42,346 nt of DNA from Pseudonocardiales bacterium (GTDB taxonomy: Bacteria; Actinomycetota; Actinomycetes; Mycobacteriales; Pseudonocardiaceae): assembly GCA_019244165.1 (NCBI GenBank), contig JAFATA010000077.1, forward strand, positions 1-42,346, given 5' to 3'. The notes below the pieces were generated by a model. That model was not told the origin of the DNA, made no database searches, and saw only the letters and a program-made list of their open reading frames with translations. The position numbers were made by a program, and so were the translations under genes. Positions 1 to 7,181 of the stretch are shown here, in pieces. Position 1 is the stretch's first letter; every line of letters begins with the position of its first letter.

Positions 1-69
1 TGGGAGCTGGAGAGCTTGCGTAACCGCTTCGGCATCGGTGTCCAAGGTCAACACAGTGCTGACAACTAG
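1..69 (+). CDS. C-terminal end of an unidentified protein (partial)
   Basis: Frame 1 is open from the window edge to a TAG stop and gives a 22-residue tail rich in charged and polar residues (begins WELESLRNRFG). Codon use fits the GC-rich pattern. The gene begins outside the window and the family cannot be recognised from this tail. Confidence 0.35.
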   Translation, partial: WELESLRNRFGIGVQGQHSADN

Positions 70-264
70 CGTGATCTAGGCCGGCAGTCTTTGCTGGGTG
101 GACACAGCGGAGCAGTCATCCAAGGTAGACCAGATCCGCCTGGGGCAGCCTGTCGGTGGGTCTCGCGAGCTGCGGTTATCCCCGCACCGCGCGCTGCGCC
201 GGAGCGTGCTGCGCGAGGTCCCCCCGGGTCGCCGCTGCCCGGCCTGGGTTGGCGGGGCTGGTCG

Positions 265-1086
265 ATGAGTGAGCCTGGTCGGGAGTTCCTCGATCTGCTC
301 TCCGCGACAGTGGCGCTGGGCGCGTTCCGGTCGGTCCTGGCTGAGGTCGTGGCCGTGGCCGAGGAGGCTGCGAACCTGAGCGATGAGCAGTTGCGGGGCG
401 CCCTGGTGAGCTTGGACCATGCCGCGCGCCGGTTGGTGGGTGGTGAGGCGGTGAGCGCCCACTGGGTGTGCTCGTCGATCGATTCCCGGGCGGACCGGCT
501 GGTGGGTGGCCTACCGCCTGGTGTTTTCCGAGCGCACTGCGGTGCGCGGTTGTCTCCGGTCGCTGTCCGGTTCAGTGACCGGCTCTGCGGGTCGCTGGTG
601 TGTCCGGTCTGCGCGGAGCGCACCGCTGGTAGTGGCCCGAGTGCCGGCTGGCCGCTGGTTGAGGTGCCCCCGACTCCCGGTGGCCAGCCGGTCCCTTGTC
701 CTGTTCGACAGGGTGCTGCCGAGGCATTGGCTGTGCCCCCGCCGCGGTTTCCCCATCCCGCCGCGCAAAGCGAGGTTCGCGGCAAAGATCAGGCGGCCCG
801 CAGCGCGTCCGTCGGTGGGGAGGTGCGGGAGCTGCGTGAGTGCGGGCAGCGCCCCCTCAGCACTGCGCCTCACGAACTCGATTTCTCCTCCGGCGCCCCC
901 CACGACATTCACGCTGTGATGGTGACCTGGACATTCATCGGTTTGGTTATTTACGCGGTTTTTGTTCTCGTGGCGGCCCTACCCGATGAGATCGATAACC
1001 GGAGATACTGGGCGGCCCTGAAAAAACGCCGGTCCAGCTCGCGCCCACCGAACCCGGTAGGAGAAACAGACAATGACGAGCAGTAG
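265..1086 (+). CDS. Small zinc-knuckle-like protein with C-terminal membrane helix, hypothetical
   Basis: Open from an ATG at 265 with strong GC3 through about position 510. The first 85 residues look helical (ALVSLDHAARRLVGGE). Residues about 90-125 carry cysteines spaced as CGARL...LCGSLVCPVC, like the tiny CxxC proteins common in actinomycete accessory loci. From residue about 130 the chain is low complexity and proline-rich. An in-frame ATG at 919 opens a one-helix tail that resembles the separate 59-residue protein at 1795. It could therefore be one 273-residue protein or two genes; no good ribosome site is seen before 919. No function is known. It begins a run of same-strand small genes. 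Confidence 0.4.
   Translation: MSEPGREFLDLLSATVALGAFRSVLAEVVAVAEEAANLSDEQLRGALVSLDHAARRLVGGEAVSAHWVCSSIDSRADRLVGGLPPGVFRAHCGARLSPVAVRFSDRLCGSLVCPVCAERTAGSGPSAGWPLVEVPPTPGGQPVPCPVRQGAAEALAVPPPRFPHPAAQSEVRGKDQAARSASVGGEVRELRECGQRPLSTAPHELDFSSGAPHDIHAVMVTWTFIGLVIYAVFVLVAALPDEIDNRRYWAALKKRRSSSRPPNPVGETDNDEQ
919..1086 (+). CDS. Possible separate one-helix small membrane protein (alternative start)
   Basis: Reading from ATG 919 gives 55 residues: a hydrophobic helix (about residues 4-20), then DEIDNRRYWAALKK and a basic, proline-containing tail ending ETDNDEQ. The protein at 1795-1974 has the same plan (helix, DEIADHR, ILKK, PPEPGQETDNGKE), which argues that this stretch is a unit. The weakness is that no purine-rich ribosome site precedes 919, so it may only be the tail of the longer frame from 265. 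Confidence 0.35.
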   Translation: MVTWTFIGLVIYAVFVLVAALPDEIDNRRYWAALKKRRSSSRPPNPVGETDNDEQ

Positions 1087-1248
1087 CGCTAGTTTCCGCA
1101 CAGAGTAGGGGGTGGCTTGCGGTGCGGTGTGGGCGTCTGCTGGCGACCAGGTAGAACTCAAGTGGCTGGCTGATCTCATGGTGAGCCAGGTTGCGGACCC
1201 CCGTGATGCATCGCATCGAGCCCGATCGTCAGCAGAAGGGAGTCATGG

Positions 1249-1473
1249 GTGAACTGGCACGATTATTACACTAACGGCCCGGATAAGAAACGTCGTAAGG
1301 CGATACCGGCGACGCGTGCGTTGCATCGGGGTCCGATCGGTTTTGCTAATTTGTTGGTGAGTATGCAGGATGGGTCGATTGTTTTTGATCCCCATGTCAC
1401 TGGCGCCTGCGTGATGGCCATCAATGAGGGTGGCACCACACTGCGCGACGTTTTGACGGAATGGCTGGGATGA
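1249..1473 (+). CDS. Conserved 74-residue protein of the small-gene cassette, copy 1
   Basis: GTG start; AGAAGGGAG lies about 5 bases upstream. The protein has a basic N-terminus (DKKRRKAIPATRALHRG) and a compact C-terminal part with GPIGFANLLV, GSIVFDPHVTG and LRDVLTEWLG. A clear paralogue is at 23403-23627, sharing RRKAIP, LHRGPIGFANL, IVFDPHVTG and LTEWLG. In both places it is followed within about 50 bases by a zinc-ribbon gene on the same strand, so the pair is a duplicated cassette. Size and context (the second copy lies downstream of an XRE regulator) recall the DUF397-type partners of actinomycete regulators, but no sequence match to DUF397 is evident. Function unknown. Confidence 0.75.
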   Translation: MNWHDYYTNGPDKKRRKAIPATRALHRGPIGFANLLVSMQDGSIVFDPHVTGACVMAINEGGTTLRDVLTEWLG

Positions 1474-1516
1474 CCCGAAACGGGTGGGCAGCGGACAGTG
1501 AGGGGAGATGAGCGTA

Positions 1517-1687
1517 ATGATGTTACGCAGCTGGTGGGCTGGGCTGGTTGCGCGGCGGGCTGGGCGGGCTGAGTCGCGGCGGATGCGCCGAAATCGAGTG
1601 ACGTGGCGGACGTGCCGTCGGTGCGGGAGCTATTCCTACCAGACAGGTAAGAGCGGGCTGTGCGGAGGCTGCCTGAGCCTGCACTAA
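1517..1687 (+). CDS. Tiny basic zinc-ribbon protein of the cassette, copy 1
   Basis: 56 residues from ATG 1517, with AGGGGAG at 1501-1507 as the ribosome site; in-frame ATGs at 1508 and 1520 are alternatives. An arginine-rich helix (about residues 8-30) precedes two CxxC knuckles, TCRRCGSYS and LCGGCLSL, which should bind one zinc ion. The paralogue at 23674-23835 shares TCRRCGSYS and LCGGC-SL. Arginine-rich helix plus zinc ribbon suggests nucleic-acid or ribosome contact, but that is inference. It directly follows the 74-residue cassette gene. Confidence 0.65.
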   Translation: MMLRSWWAGLVARRAGRAESRRMRRNRVTWRTCRRCGSYSYQTGKSGLCGGCLSLH

Positions 1688-1794
1688 TTTAGTAGTCGGA
1701 ATGACCGGTGAGCTGGTCGCGGCGAAGACGCGCCTGCACACCCTGGGGACCACCCCACCGCGACACGTCCAACGAGTAGACGACACACAGAGTC

Positions 1795-1974
1795 ATGCCG
1801 ATATGGGTTGTCATTGTCCTGGCTATTCTGCTTAGTTTCAAGATCCTTGTTATCGGATTGGGTATAGTCGATGAGATCGCCGACCACAGACACCAGGCAA
1901 TCCTGAAAAAACAACACCAATCAAGGTCGCATCCACCGGAACCGGGACAGGAAACCGACAATGGCAAAGAATAA
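1795..1974 (+). CDS. Small one-helix membrane protein
   Basis: 59 residues. Residues 3-25 are a single hydrophobic helix (VVIVLAILLSFKILVIGLGI), followed by DEIADHRHQAILKK and a charged, proline-rich tail ending QETDNGKE. The same plan and tail motif occur in the frame at 919-1086, indicating local duplication around the 1249-1687 gene pair. The ribosome site is weak. Likely an N-out or N-in single-pass membrane peptide; no known function. Confidence 0.45.
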   Translation: MPIWVVIVLAILLSFKILVIGLGIVDEIADHRHQAILKKQHQSRSHPPEPGQETDNGKE

Positions 1975-1988
1975 CAAGGGGTGAGTCC

Positions 1989-2090
1989 GTGACAGGAAAG
2001 CACCACCAGCCACCGTGGTGGCATCCCCGTGCGCTGTGGGAGCGCCTGGGCGGCCGGGGACACCCGGTGAGCCACCACCAGGGCACCTGA
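1989..2090 (+). CDS. Very short hypothetical protein (33 residues)
   Basis: GTG start with AAGGGGTGAG about 7 bases upstream. Begins VTGKHHQPPWWHPRALWERL, a His/Trp-rich peptide ending just before the next small gene at 2096. Tight packing (5 bases) and the ribosome site support translation, but the length makes it tentative. Confidence 0.35.
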   Translation: MTGKHHQPPWWHPRALWERLGGRGHPVSHHQGT

Positions 2091-2095
2091 GCGAG

Positions 2096-2275
2096 ATGGT
2101 CAACGGCAGTGACGGGTGGGCGCACCTGGTCACCGAACAGGCCTACGAGCAGGGCCTGCGGGAGCACACCGGGCGCTACACAGTGCTGTGCGGGTTGCGA
2201 ATCCCCGCAGCCAGCATGGTCGCACCACCGGACCACCGCTGCCTGCCCTGCCACGAGCTGGGGGGCCGCGCATGA
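2096..2275 (+). CDS. Small Cys-containing actinomycete protein (CG...C..C type)
   Basis: 59 residues. The pattern GRYTVLCGLRIPAASMVAPP followed by HRCLPCHEL matches the widespread short actinomycete proteins with a YxxLCG-x(n)-PP-x(3)-CPxC layout, presumed zinc-binding. Start ATG 2096, with GCGAG just upstream; GC3 is high throughout. Last clearly convincing member of the small-gene run; the next frame overlaps its stop by four bases. Function unknown. Confidence 0.55.
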   Translation: MVNGSDGWAHLVTEQAYEQGLREHTGRYTVLCGLRIPAASMVAPPDHRCLPCHELGGRA

Positions 2276-2466
2276 GAACTCCCGAGCCCCCGACCGAACA
2301 CGAGAACTGGGCCCACGGTCGGGCCGTAATCCCCGCCGAGGAAGGCCGCAGGTCAGGGCAGGGCAGGGAAAACCACGGCAGCAACCCGGCGCTTCGAGCC
2401 AGCCCGGCGCCTAGTATGTCTACCACTGCTCTGGGGGTAGACGCTCCCCCACCACGCTTGTTGTGA
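2272..2466 (+). CDS. Possible small hypothetical protein translationally coupled to the previous gene
   Basis: ATG overlaps the preceding stop as ATGA, a typical coupled start. 64 residues, polar, with HENWAHGRAVIPAEEG near the N-terminus and a low-complexity end. No recognisable domain. Confidence 0.25.
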   Translation: MRTPEPPTEHENWAHGRAVIPAEEGRRSGQGRENHGSNPALRASPAPSMSTTALGVDAPPPRLL

Positions 2467-2646
2467 CCCTGCGTCAGCCTGCCTGCTCCACGCCCTACCG
2501 AGCGTGGTAGTAAACCGGAGGTCTCCCCGCCCCTCCTGATCGTGGTTGGGTAGTTCGTCGGACATTCGCCATCCCCGCCACCATCCACAGCATGTACACA
2601 GCATGTTGATGCTGCCCACGTTGGCCGGCCCCTACAGTGTCGCCCC

Positions 2647-3123
2647 GTGGGCAAGACGCCGATTTACGACCAGCTGTGTGGCGAGCAGGTCATCGCCGAT
2701 GCCCCGGCCACCGGGGCTGAGTCGCACCGGGCCGGTGATCCCGGGAAGCACCACCTGCTCACCGACAGGCCGGATGAGGTAGCGGCGTTCGGGCCATCAG
2801 AGGGAGGAGTTGACCTCACCGCGACTCCCCACGATCTCGGGTGCCCATACGCGGCAACGGCCGGTGGTCGCGGTGCTCACCGGCACGAAGAAAGTGCAGT
2901 ACTCGCCGAGCACAGCCCGGCAACGCGGGGTGCCCCGGTGGGTCAGCTCGCAGACGGCGAGCAGTGGGCCGCCGTGGGGTGGGGAGCGGGAGTAGTTCTT
3001 CCCCCGCCAGCCCACGCGCGATACGCACCGGCAGACCGGTTAACAGACCCCTGCGACGCTGGAGATACCGAGCGGACTTTCCGAGCTGCTGGAACTCAGG
3101 CAACTGTCGTGTCGTCGCTCTGA
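2647..3123 (+). CDS. Hypothetical protein with GKTPIYDQL N-terminus
   Basis: GTG start, then GKTPIYDQLCGEQVIADAP; from memory, similar N-termini occur in proteins of Pseudonocardiaceae and relatives. The first 50 residues are well behaved. After residue about 60 the composition becomes disordered (Ala/Gly/His/Pro-rich) and GC3 falls, and an antisense frame (2797-3015) with high GC3 occupies the same DNA, so the true C-terminus is uncertain. Function unknown. Confidence 0.4.
   Translation: MGKTPIYDQLCGEQVIADAPATGAESHRAGDPGKHHLLTDRPDEVAAFGPSEGGVDLTATPHDLGCPYAATAGGRGAHRHEESAVLAEHSPATRGAPVGQLADGEQWAAVGWGAGVVLPPPAHARYAPADRLTDPCDAGDTERTFRAAGTQATVVSSL
2797..3015 (-). CDS. Possible small antisense protein with paired cysteines
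   Basis: GTG start at 3015 after an in-frame stop 27 bases upstream. 72 residues with aromatic and cysteine content typical of a folded protein (GWRGKNYSRSPP, AVCELTHRG, CRAVLGEYCTFFVPV). Its third positions coincide with those of a plus-strand frame starting at 2810, so GC3 cannot decide the coding strand. Kept only as a candidate against the plus-strand frame at 2647. Confidence 0.2.
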   Translation of the reverse strand: MGWRGKNYSRSPPHGGPLLAVCELTHRGTPRCRAVLGEYCTFFVPVSTATTGRCRVWAPEIVGSRGEVNSSL

Positions 3124-3328
3124 GGTGGATGGTGCCGTGAGGAATCGCGTTGAGTCATGCTTGTGACCTTTCCTGTGTGACGGTGGTTGGTTCGGGTGTC
3201 AGTGGGCTCGGTCCCCGGGCACTTCTCAATGTCCCTTGACAGTTCTTCGGCGGCATCGTTGGCTGGGGGTTGTTCGGTCATGGCGTGGGTGGGCTCGCTG
3301 TTGCGGGCGGTCACACCCCAACCGACGA

Positions 3329-3975
3329 GTGCCCGACGAGGACGGCTATCCACTACACCGCACAACCTTCTCGCGAGAAATCTGGCGACCGGCAGTCAGT
3401 GCCGTCAAAACGCTCCCCACGGGACCAGCATGCACGACCTGCGGCACTACTACGCCTCTCTCCTAAAAATGAGCAGAGTTGCATCGGGCGCATCATTCGG
3501 CAAGATCCGCGAACTGATCCTACCTGCGACGTCACCATTCGGACTGGATCAAAGTCGGTTGGCGGAGATCGCGGCACATGCATCCTGACCAGGCAATAGA
3601 TCCAGCCGTTTGCATTGAATGCCACGATGTTGTACCCGATCCGGTGGCACCCTGTGCCAGGTAGTGGCATCAGCTGCAACTGCAAGATCGGGCTGCCGCG
3701 TCGCTTCCGCTCCTCGGCGCTGGCGCGCCTGCGGGTCGACTTGCCCTTGATCCACCGGGGTGCATTCGCAGGGTTGGAACATTGCTCTCTACCAGTTCCG
3801 ACACGGCGAATCCGTCAAGGCCGTGCAACGTCGGCTGGGGCACGCCACCGCAGCGGAGGCACTGGACACCTACGCGCACCTATGGCCCGACTCGGACGAT
3901 CGAACACGTGACGCTGTCGATGCGGTGCTCGGCGCCACGGTGCCCCAGACGTGCCCCCAGAAACACTCAGGATGA
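3329..3975 (+). pseudogene. Broken tyrosine recombinase (integrase), C-terminal catalytic part
   Basis: Pieces of an actinophage/ICE integrase in order: DEDGYPLHRTTFSREIWRPA (frame 2, about 3330-3395), then MHDLRHYYASLL (frame 1, 3430-3465) with the catalytic HxLRH box, then ESVKAVQRRLGHATAAEALDTYAHLWP (frame 1, from 3804) with the RLGH box and the catalytic Tyr. A frameshift lies near 3400-3425 and about 330 unrelated bases split the catalytic core between 3466 and 3796. The N-terminal half is absent. The gene ends 28 bases from the 3' end of rnpB, the position expected for an integrase whose element used rnpB as its target. Non-functional. Confidence 0.8.
3466..3796. repeat. About 330-bp insertion splitting the integrase remnant
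   Basis: The integrase reading frame can be restored by joining GCCTCTCTC (about 3454-3462) to TACCAGTTCCGACACGG. CTCTC occurs on both sides of the insert, like a short target duplication. The ends show an imperfect inverted similarity (GAGCAGAGTT at the left against GAGCAATGTT read from the right). No transposase and no convincing coding frame lie inside. Could be a MITE-like element or a recombination scar. Confidence 0.35.
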
Positions 3976-4002
3976 TATTGCGCCTGGTGAACAGGGCTGG
4001 GC

Positions 4003-4421
4003 GGATGAGCTGGCCTGTAAGCCGGATTCTGTGTGCCGGACGCCTCGCGGCGTTCCGGACGGCGGTCATCCATCTCGGCCTGCCGTCGCCGGCAGGCTCT
4101 AGCGGCCTACCCGCAGGCATCGGGCGGGCCACCCTCGATCGCCTGCGCAGCACTCCGGTAGCCGGCGTGCCTTTTGGCCTTGCTCCAGGTGGGGTTTACC
4201 GAGCCGTCCCGGTCACCCGGGACGCTGGTGGTCTCTTACACCACCGTTTCACCCTTACCCCGGCCCCGTCGATCTCACGGGGCGGGGCGGTCTGTTCTCT
4301 GTGGCACTCATCCCGCGGGTCACCCCGGGTTGCCGTTAGCAACCACCCTGCCCTGAGGAGTCCGGACTTTCCTCGACGGGCCCGTCCCCGAGCCCGACGC
4401 GACCGCCCAGCCAGCTCATCC
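4003..4421 (-). ncRNA. rnpB: RNase P RNA (M1 RNA), bacterial type A
   Basis: Read on the minus strand, the conserved blocks appear in order: GAGGAAAGTCCGGACTCC, CAGGGTGGTTGCTAACGGC, GTGCCACAGAGAACAGACCG, GGTAAGGGTGAAACGGTGG, GGTAAACCCCACCTGGAGCA, GCGGGTAGGCCGCTAGAGCC and CAGAATCCGGCTTACAGG. The first and last bases form helix P1: GGATGAGCTGGC (4421 to 4410) pairs with GCCAGCTCATCC (4014 to 4003). This is the catalytic RNA that matures tRNA 5' ends. Coding frames crossing this stretch are spurious. A broken integrase abuts its 3' end. Confidence 0.97.
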
Positions 4422-4429
4422 GAGCCTCC

Positions 4430-4435
4430 AGTATA
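4430..4435 (-). promoter_or_regulatory. -10 box of the rnpB promoter
   Basis: TATACT on the minus strand lies 8-9 bases before the P1 5' end of rnpB, correct spacing for a primary sigma -10. No good -35 hexamer is visible at 16-18 bases; the region overlaps the start of the divergent permease gene. Confidence 0.55.
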
Positions 4436-4456
4436 GATCATGCACACCGAATTAGC

Positions 4457-5218
4457 GTGGCGCCTGTGCCGTCTGTCCACTTTGCCCTCTTGGTCGCAGC
4501 AGGTGTCCTGTCGGGCACGGTCAATGCCCTGGCCGGTGGCGGGTCGCTGCTGCTGTTCCCCGTGCTGCTGGCGGTGGGCTTCCCACCGCTGGCAGCGAAC
4601 GTCACCAATTCGGTCATCCAGTGCCCCGGCTACCTGGGCTTGGCGCTGGGCGGCCACCGGGAGCTGCGGGGGCAGCGCAGTCGGGTGCTGTCAACCACCG
4701 GCGTCACGATCGGGGGCTCGCTGGTGGGCAGCCTGCTGCTGCTGGTGCTGCCCGCCTCGGTGTTCAACGCGGTGGTCCCCGTGCTGGTGGCGCTGGCCAG
4801 TGTGCTGCTCGGGGCGCAGCGGTGGCTCGCTCGGTGGATCGGCGAGCCCGAACCCGGCACGCTGGACCGCCGTGTGGTCCTGCTGCCTGCGGTGTTCATC
4901 GCCGCGATCTACGGCGGTTACTTCGGCGGGGCGCTCGGCGTCATCTTGATCGCGGTGCTGGCCCTGACCGCGCATGACGACCTGCGCAGGCTCAATGCCG
5001 TCAAGGGGGTGCTGTCGCTGATCACCGGGGTGGTCAGCGCGGTCGTGTTCGCGATCGGCGCACCGGTGGCCTGGTCGGTCGTCGCGCTGCTCGCTCCCGT
5101 CAACCTGATCGGGGGCTTTCTCGGTGCCAAGCTCGCCGGTCGGCTACCCGTATCGGCGTTGCGGGCAGCCGTGGTCGTGGTCGGCTTGACGGTGTCGATC
5201 TACCTGTTCGTGCGGTGA
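4457..5218 (+). CDS. TauE/SafE family sulfite/anion exporter-like permease
   Basis: 253 residues from a GTG start, almost wholly hydrophobic with about seven to eight helices. The family signature is present: SGTVNALAGGGSLLLFPVLL with AANVTNSV in the first half, and the matching repeat GGYFGGALGVILIAVLAL...LNAVKGVL in the second. Typical length for TauE/SafE (DUF81). Members export sulfite or sulfonates, or import other anions; substrate not predictable here. Divergent from rnpB, whose promoter overlaps this start; a GTG at 4466 is an alternative start. Confidence 0.85.
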   Translation: MAPVPSVHFALLVAAGVLSGTVNALAGGGSLLLFPVLLAVGFPPLAANVTNSVIQCPGYLGLALGGHRELRGQRSRVLSTTGVTIGGSLVGSLLLLVLPASVFNAVVPVLVALASVLLGAQRWLARWIGEPEPGTLDRRVVLLPAVFIAAIYGGYFGGALGVILIAVLALTAHDDLRRLNAVKGVLSLITGVVSAVVFAIGAPVAWSVVALLAPVNLIGGFLGAKLAGRLPVSALRAAVVVVGLTVSIYLFVR

Positions 5219-5227
5219 GCGAAGCGC

Positions 5228-6322
5228 TCAGGTGAGGTGGGACATATCGTTGACCAGTCTGACCAGGGCGGGACCGTCGGGATAGAACTCCGCCGCCGAC
5301 AGCGAGGCGATATCCAGGTGCACCCGGTGCAGCAGCGACGGTCCGGCGTCCAGCGCCATCCGCAGCAGCGACTTGATCGGGGTGACGTGGCTGACCACGA
5401 TCAGGGTAGCGGCGCCGTACTCGGCGATCAGTTGGTCACGCACCTGGTGCACCCTGGAGTGCACCGCCTCCATGCTCTCGCCTCCCGGCGGGGCCACCGA
5501 GGTGTCGGTGAGCCACCGGGTGTGCAGATCCGGATCCCGGTCTCGGGCCTCGGCGAAGGTCAACCCTTCCCACGCTCCGAAATCGGTCTCGGTCAGTCCA
5601 TCATGGATAGTCAGCGGCACGTCCAGCGCGTCGGCCACCGGCCTGGCGGTTTGCCGCGCCCGCAACAGCGGCGAGCTGGCAACCGCAACGACACCGCCGG
5701 TCGTGGCCAGTCGAGCGGCGGCAGCGGCGGCCTGGCGCTCCCCCAGCTCGGTCAGCGGCAGGTCGGCGCGCCCGGCGTAGCGGCCCTGCGCGGAATACTC
5801 GGTCTGGCCGTGCCGCAACATCAGCAGCCGGGTCGGGGGACCTGTGGCCCCGGTCCAGTGCACCGAGGCCCCACGGCGTGCTCCAGTCTGGGGTGCAGGA
5901 TGACGGGTGCGGGCGGCCTGGGTGTCCATCGCCTCGTTGGCTAGCCGGTCGGCGTGCACGTTGCGGGCCCGCGGCACCCAGGTGTAGCGGACGTCGCCGA
6001 GCTGGCGAGCCAGCTCGGCTGCCTCCCTGGCCAGCGGTCGCAGGTGCGGTTGCTTGACCTGCCAGCGCCCACTCATCTGCTCCACGACCAGCTTGGAGTC
6101 CAACCGTGCCTCGGCGGAGGCCGCACCCTCCTTGAGCGCGGCACGGAGCCCGGCGATAAGGCCCGAGTACTCGGCGACGTTGTTGGTGGCGCTACCCAGT
6201 CCCCCCGAGGCCTCGGCGAGCAGCTCCCCGGTGACGGCGTCGCGCACCACCGCCCCGTAGCCGGCCGGGCCAGGGTTGCCCCGCGAGCCGCCGTCCGCCT
6301 CGATGATCACACGTCGACTCAC
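5228..6322 (-). CDS. Bifunctional RNase HI / histidine (acid) phosphatase
   Basis: 364 residues starting at GTG 6322 (VSRRVIIEADGG). Residues 1-135 are RNase HI with the four acidic residues: D in EADGGSRGNPGP, E in NVAEYSGL, D in ARLDSKLVVE and D in HADRLANEAMD. Residues about 165-364 are a histidine phosphatase with MLRHGQTEYSAQGRY and the later VVSHVTPIK histidine. This fusion matches mycobacterial Rv2228c, whose phosphatase part is linked to alpha-ribazole-phosphate dephosphorylation (CobC activity). The start overlaps the upstream gene stop by four bases (GTGA), so it is co-translated with the zinc-ribbon protein. RNase HI removes RNA from RNA-DNA hybrids. Confidence 0.93.
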   Translation of the reverse strand: MSRRVIIEADGGSRGNPGPAGYGAVVRDAVTGELLAEASGGLGSATNNVAEYSGLIAGLRAALKEGAASAEARLDSKLVVEQMSGRWQVKQPHLRPLAREAAELARQLGDVRYTWVPRARNVHADRLANEAMDTQAARTRHPAPQTGARRGASVHWTGATGPPTRLLMLRHGQTEYSAQGRYAGRADLPLTELGERQAAAAAARLATTGGVVAVASSPLLRARQTARPVADALDVPLTIHDGLTETDFGAWEGLTFAEARDRDPDLHTRWLTDTSVAPPGGESMEAVHSRVHQVRDQLIAEYGAATLIVVSHVTPIKSLLRMALDAGPSLLHRVHLDIASLSAAEFYPDGPALVRLVNDMSHLT

Positions 6323-7062
6323 AGGCCGGACCCCCCTGACAGACGCACCAGGACGACACCACATTCCTCGCAGCGCAACACCTCGTCGGCGACTGCCTCC
6401 CGTAAACGTCCGAGCGCGGTGCGGTCCAGCTCCAGCTGGCAGGCGCCGCAGCGGCCCTCGCGCAGCAACGCCGCCCCGGTACCGTTGCGGGCGCGGATCC
6501 GCTCGTAGAGCGCCACCAGATCCGCCGGCAGCTCGCCGATGAGGACGGCCCGCTCGTGCCGGCCGTGCTCATCGGCGGACCCGAGTTCCGCGAGGGCCGC
6601 ATCCCGACGGCGGGCGGCGTCGAGACGCCGCTGCTCGATGCCGGCCAGCGCGACGCGGCCCCGCTCGGCCTCGGCCACGGTGGCCTCGCGCCGCTCCATC
6701 ACCTCGAGCAGATCGTCCTCCAGCACGGTCTGGCGGCGCTTCAGGGTAGCCAGCTCATGTTGCAGATCTTCCAGCTGCTTGCCCGAGGAGATCGACCCGG
6801 AGTCGAGCAGACCGCGATCCCGGTCCTCCCGGGCCCGCACTTGATCGATCTCGGCCTCCAGCCGGCGCATGTCACGGTCTAAGTCTGATCCCGCTGTCTC
6901 CGTGGCGACCAGCGAGTCCCGGGCGGAGAGCAAGGCCTGCTCAGCGTGCTCGAGTTCGGCCAGCTCGGGCAGCGACCGGCGGCGATGCGCGACGCGGGTC
7001 AGCTCGGCGTCCACCGCGGCCAGGTCAAGCAGCCGGCGTTGTGCGGCGGGATCGGCGTTCAC
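6319..7062 (-). CDS. Coiled-coil zinc-ribbon protein (Rv2229c-like, C4-type)
   Basis: 247 residues. Residues 1-175 are heptad-rich alpha-helical coiled coil (LERRQTVLEDDL-type segments, many Glu/Arg). The C-terminus carries a four-cysteine ribbon, CGACQLELDRT and LRCEECGVVL, with the second pair about 30 residues after the first. Same architecture and position next to RNase HI/phosphatase as mycobacterial Rv2229c. Proposed nucleic-acid-binding role; not experimentally settled as far as I know. Operon with the downstream RNase HI gene through a four-base overlap. Confidence 0.88.
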   Translation of the reverse strand: MNADPAAQRRLLDLAAVDAELTRVAHRRRSLPELAELEHAEQALLSARDSLVATETAGSDLDRDMRRLEAEIDQVRAREDRDRGLLDSGSISSGKQLEDLQHELATLKRRQTVLEDDLLEVMERREATVAEAERGRVALAGIEQRRLDAARRRDAALAELGSADEHGRHERAVLIGELPADLVALYERIRARNGTGAALLREGRCGACQLELDRTALGRLREAVADEVLRCEECGVVLVRLSGGSGL

Positions 7063-7181
7063 CGCGAGGGCCTCCCCAGTGGTTGCGCCGCCCCGATCGT
7101 CCAGGGATCGGTGCGGCGGGACGGAACGTGAACTTCGACCGTACCGCTGGGCGCTGTGGAGACCACCAGTGCGGCTAGGGG

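Noticed and set aside
66..785. 239-residue minus-strand frame opposite the first small genes
   Set aside because: Low-complexity Arg/Ala/Thr/Pro composition typical of an antisense shadow in GC-rich DNA; no ribosome site or motif.
3096..3365. Minus-strand 89-residue frame with a good ribosome site before MTQRDSSRHH
   Set aside because: AGGAAAGG precedes that internal ATG, but the product would be 20 polar residues; too little to support.
3951..4436. 161-residue plus-strand frame
   Set aside because: Lies across rnpB on the opposite strand; an RNA gene explains the sequence completely.
4440..4949. Frame with many Cys/Trp/Arg overlapping the TauE/SafE gene
   Set aside because: Off-frame shadow; the 4457 frame has helices and family motifs.
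5237..5944. 235-residue plus-strand frame over the RNase HI gene
   Set aside because: Antisense shadow of a certain gene.
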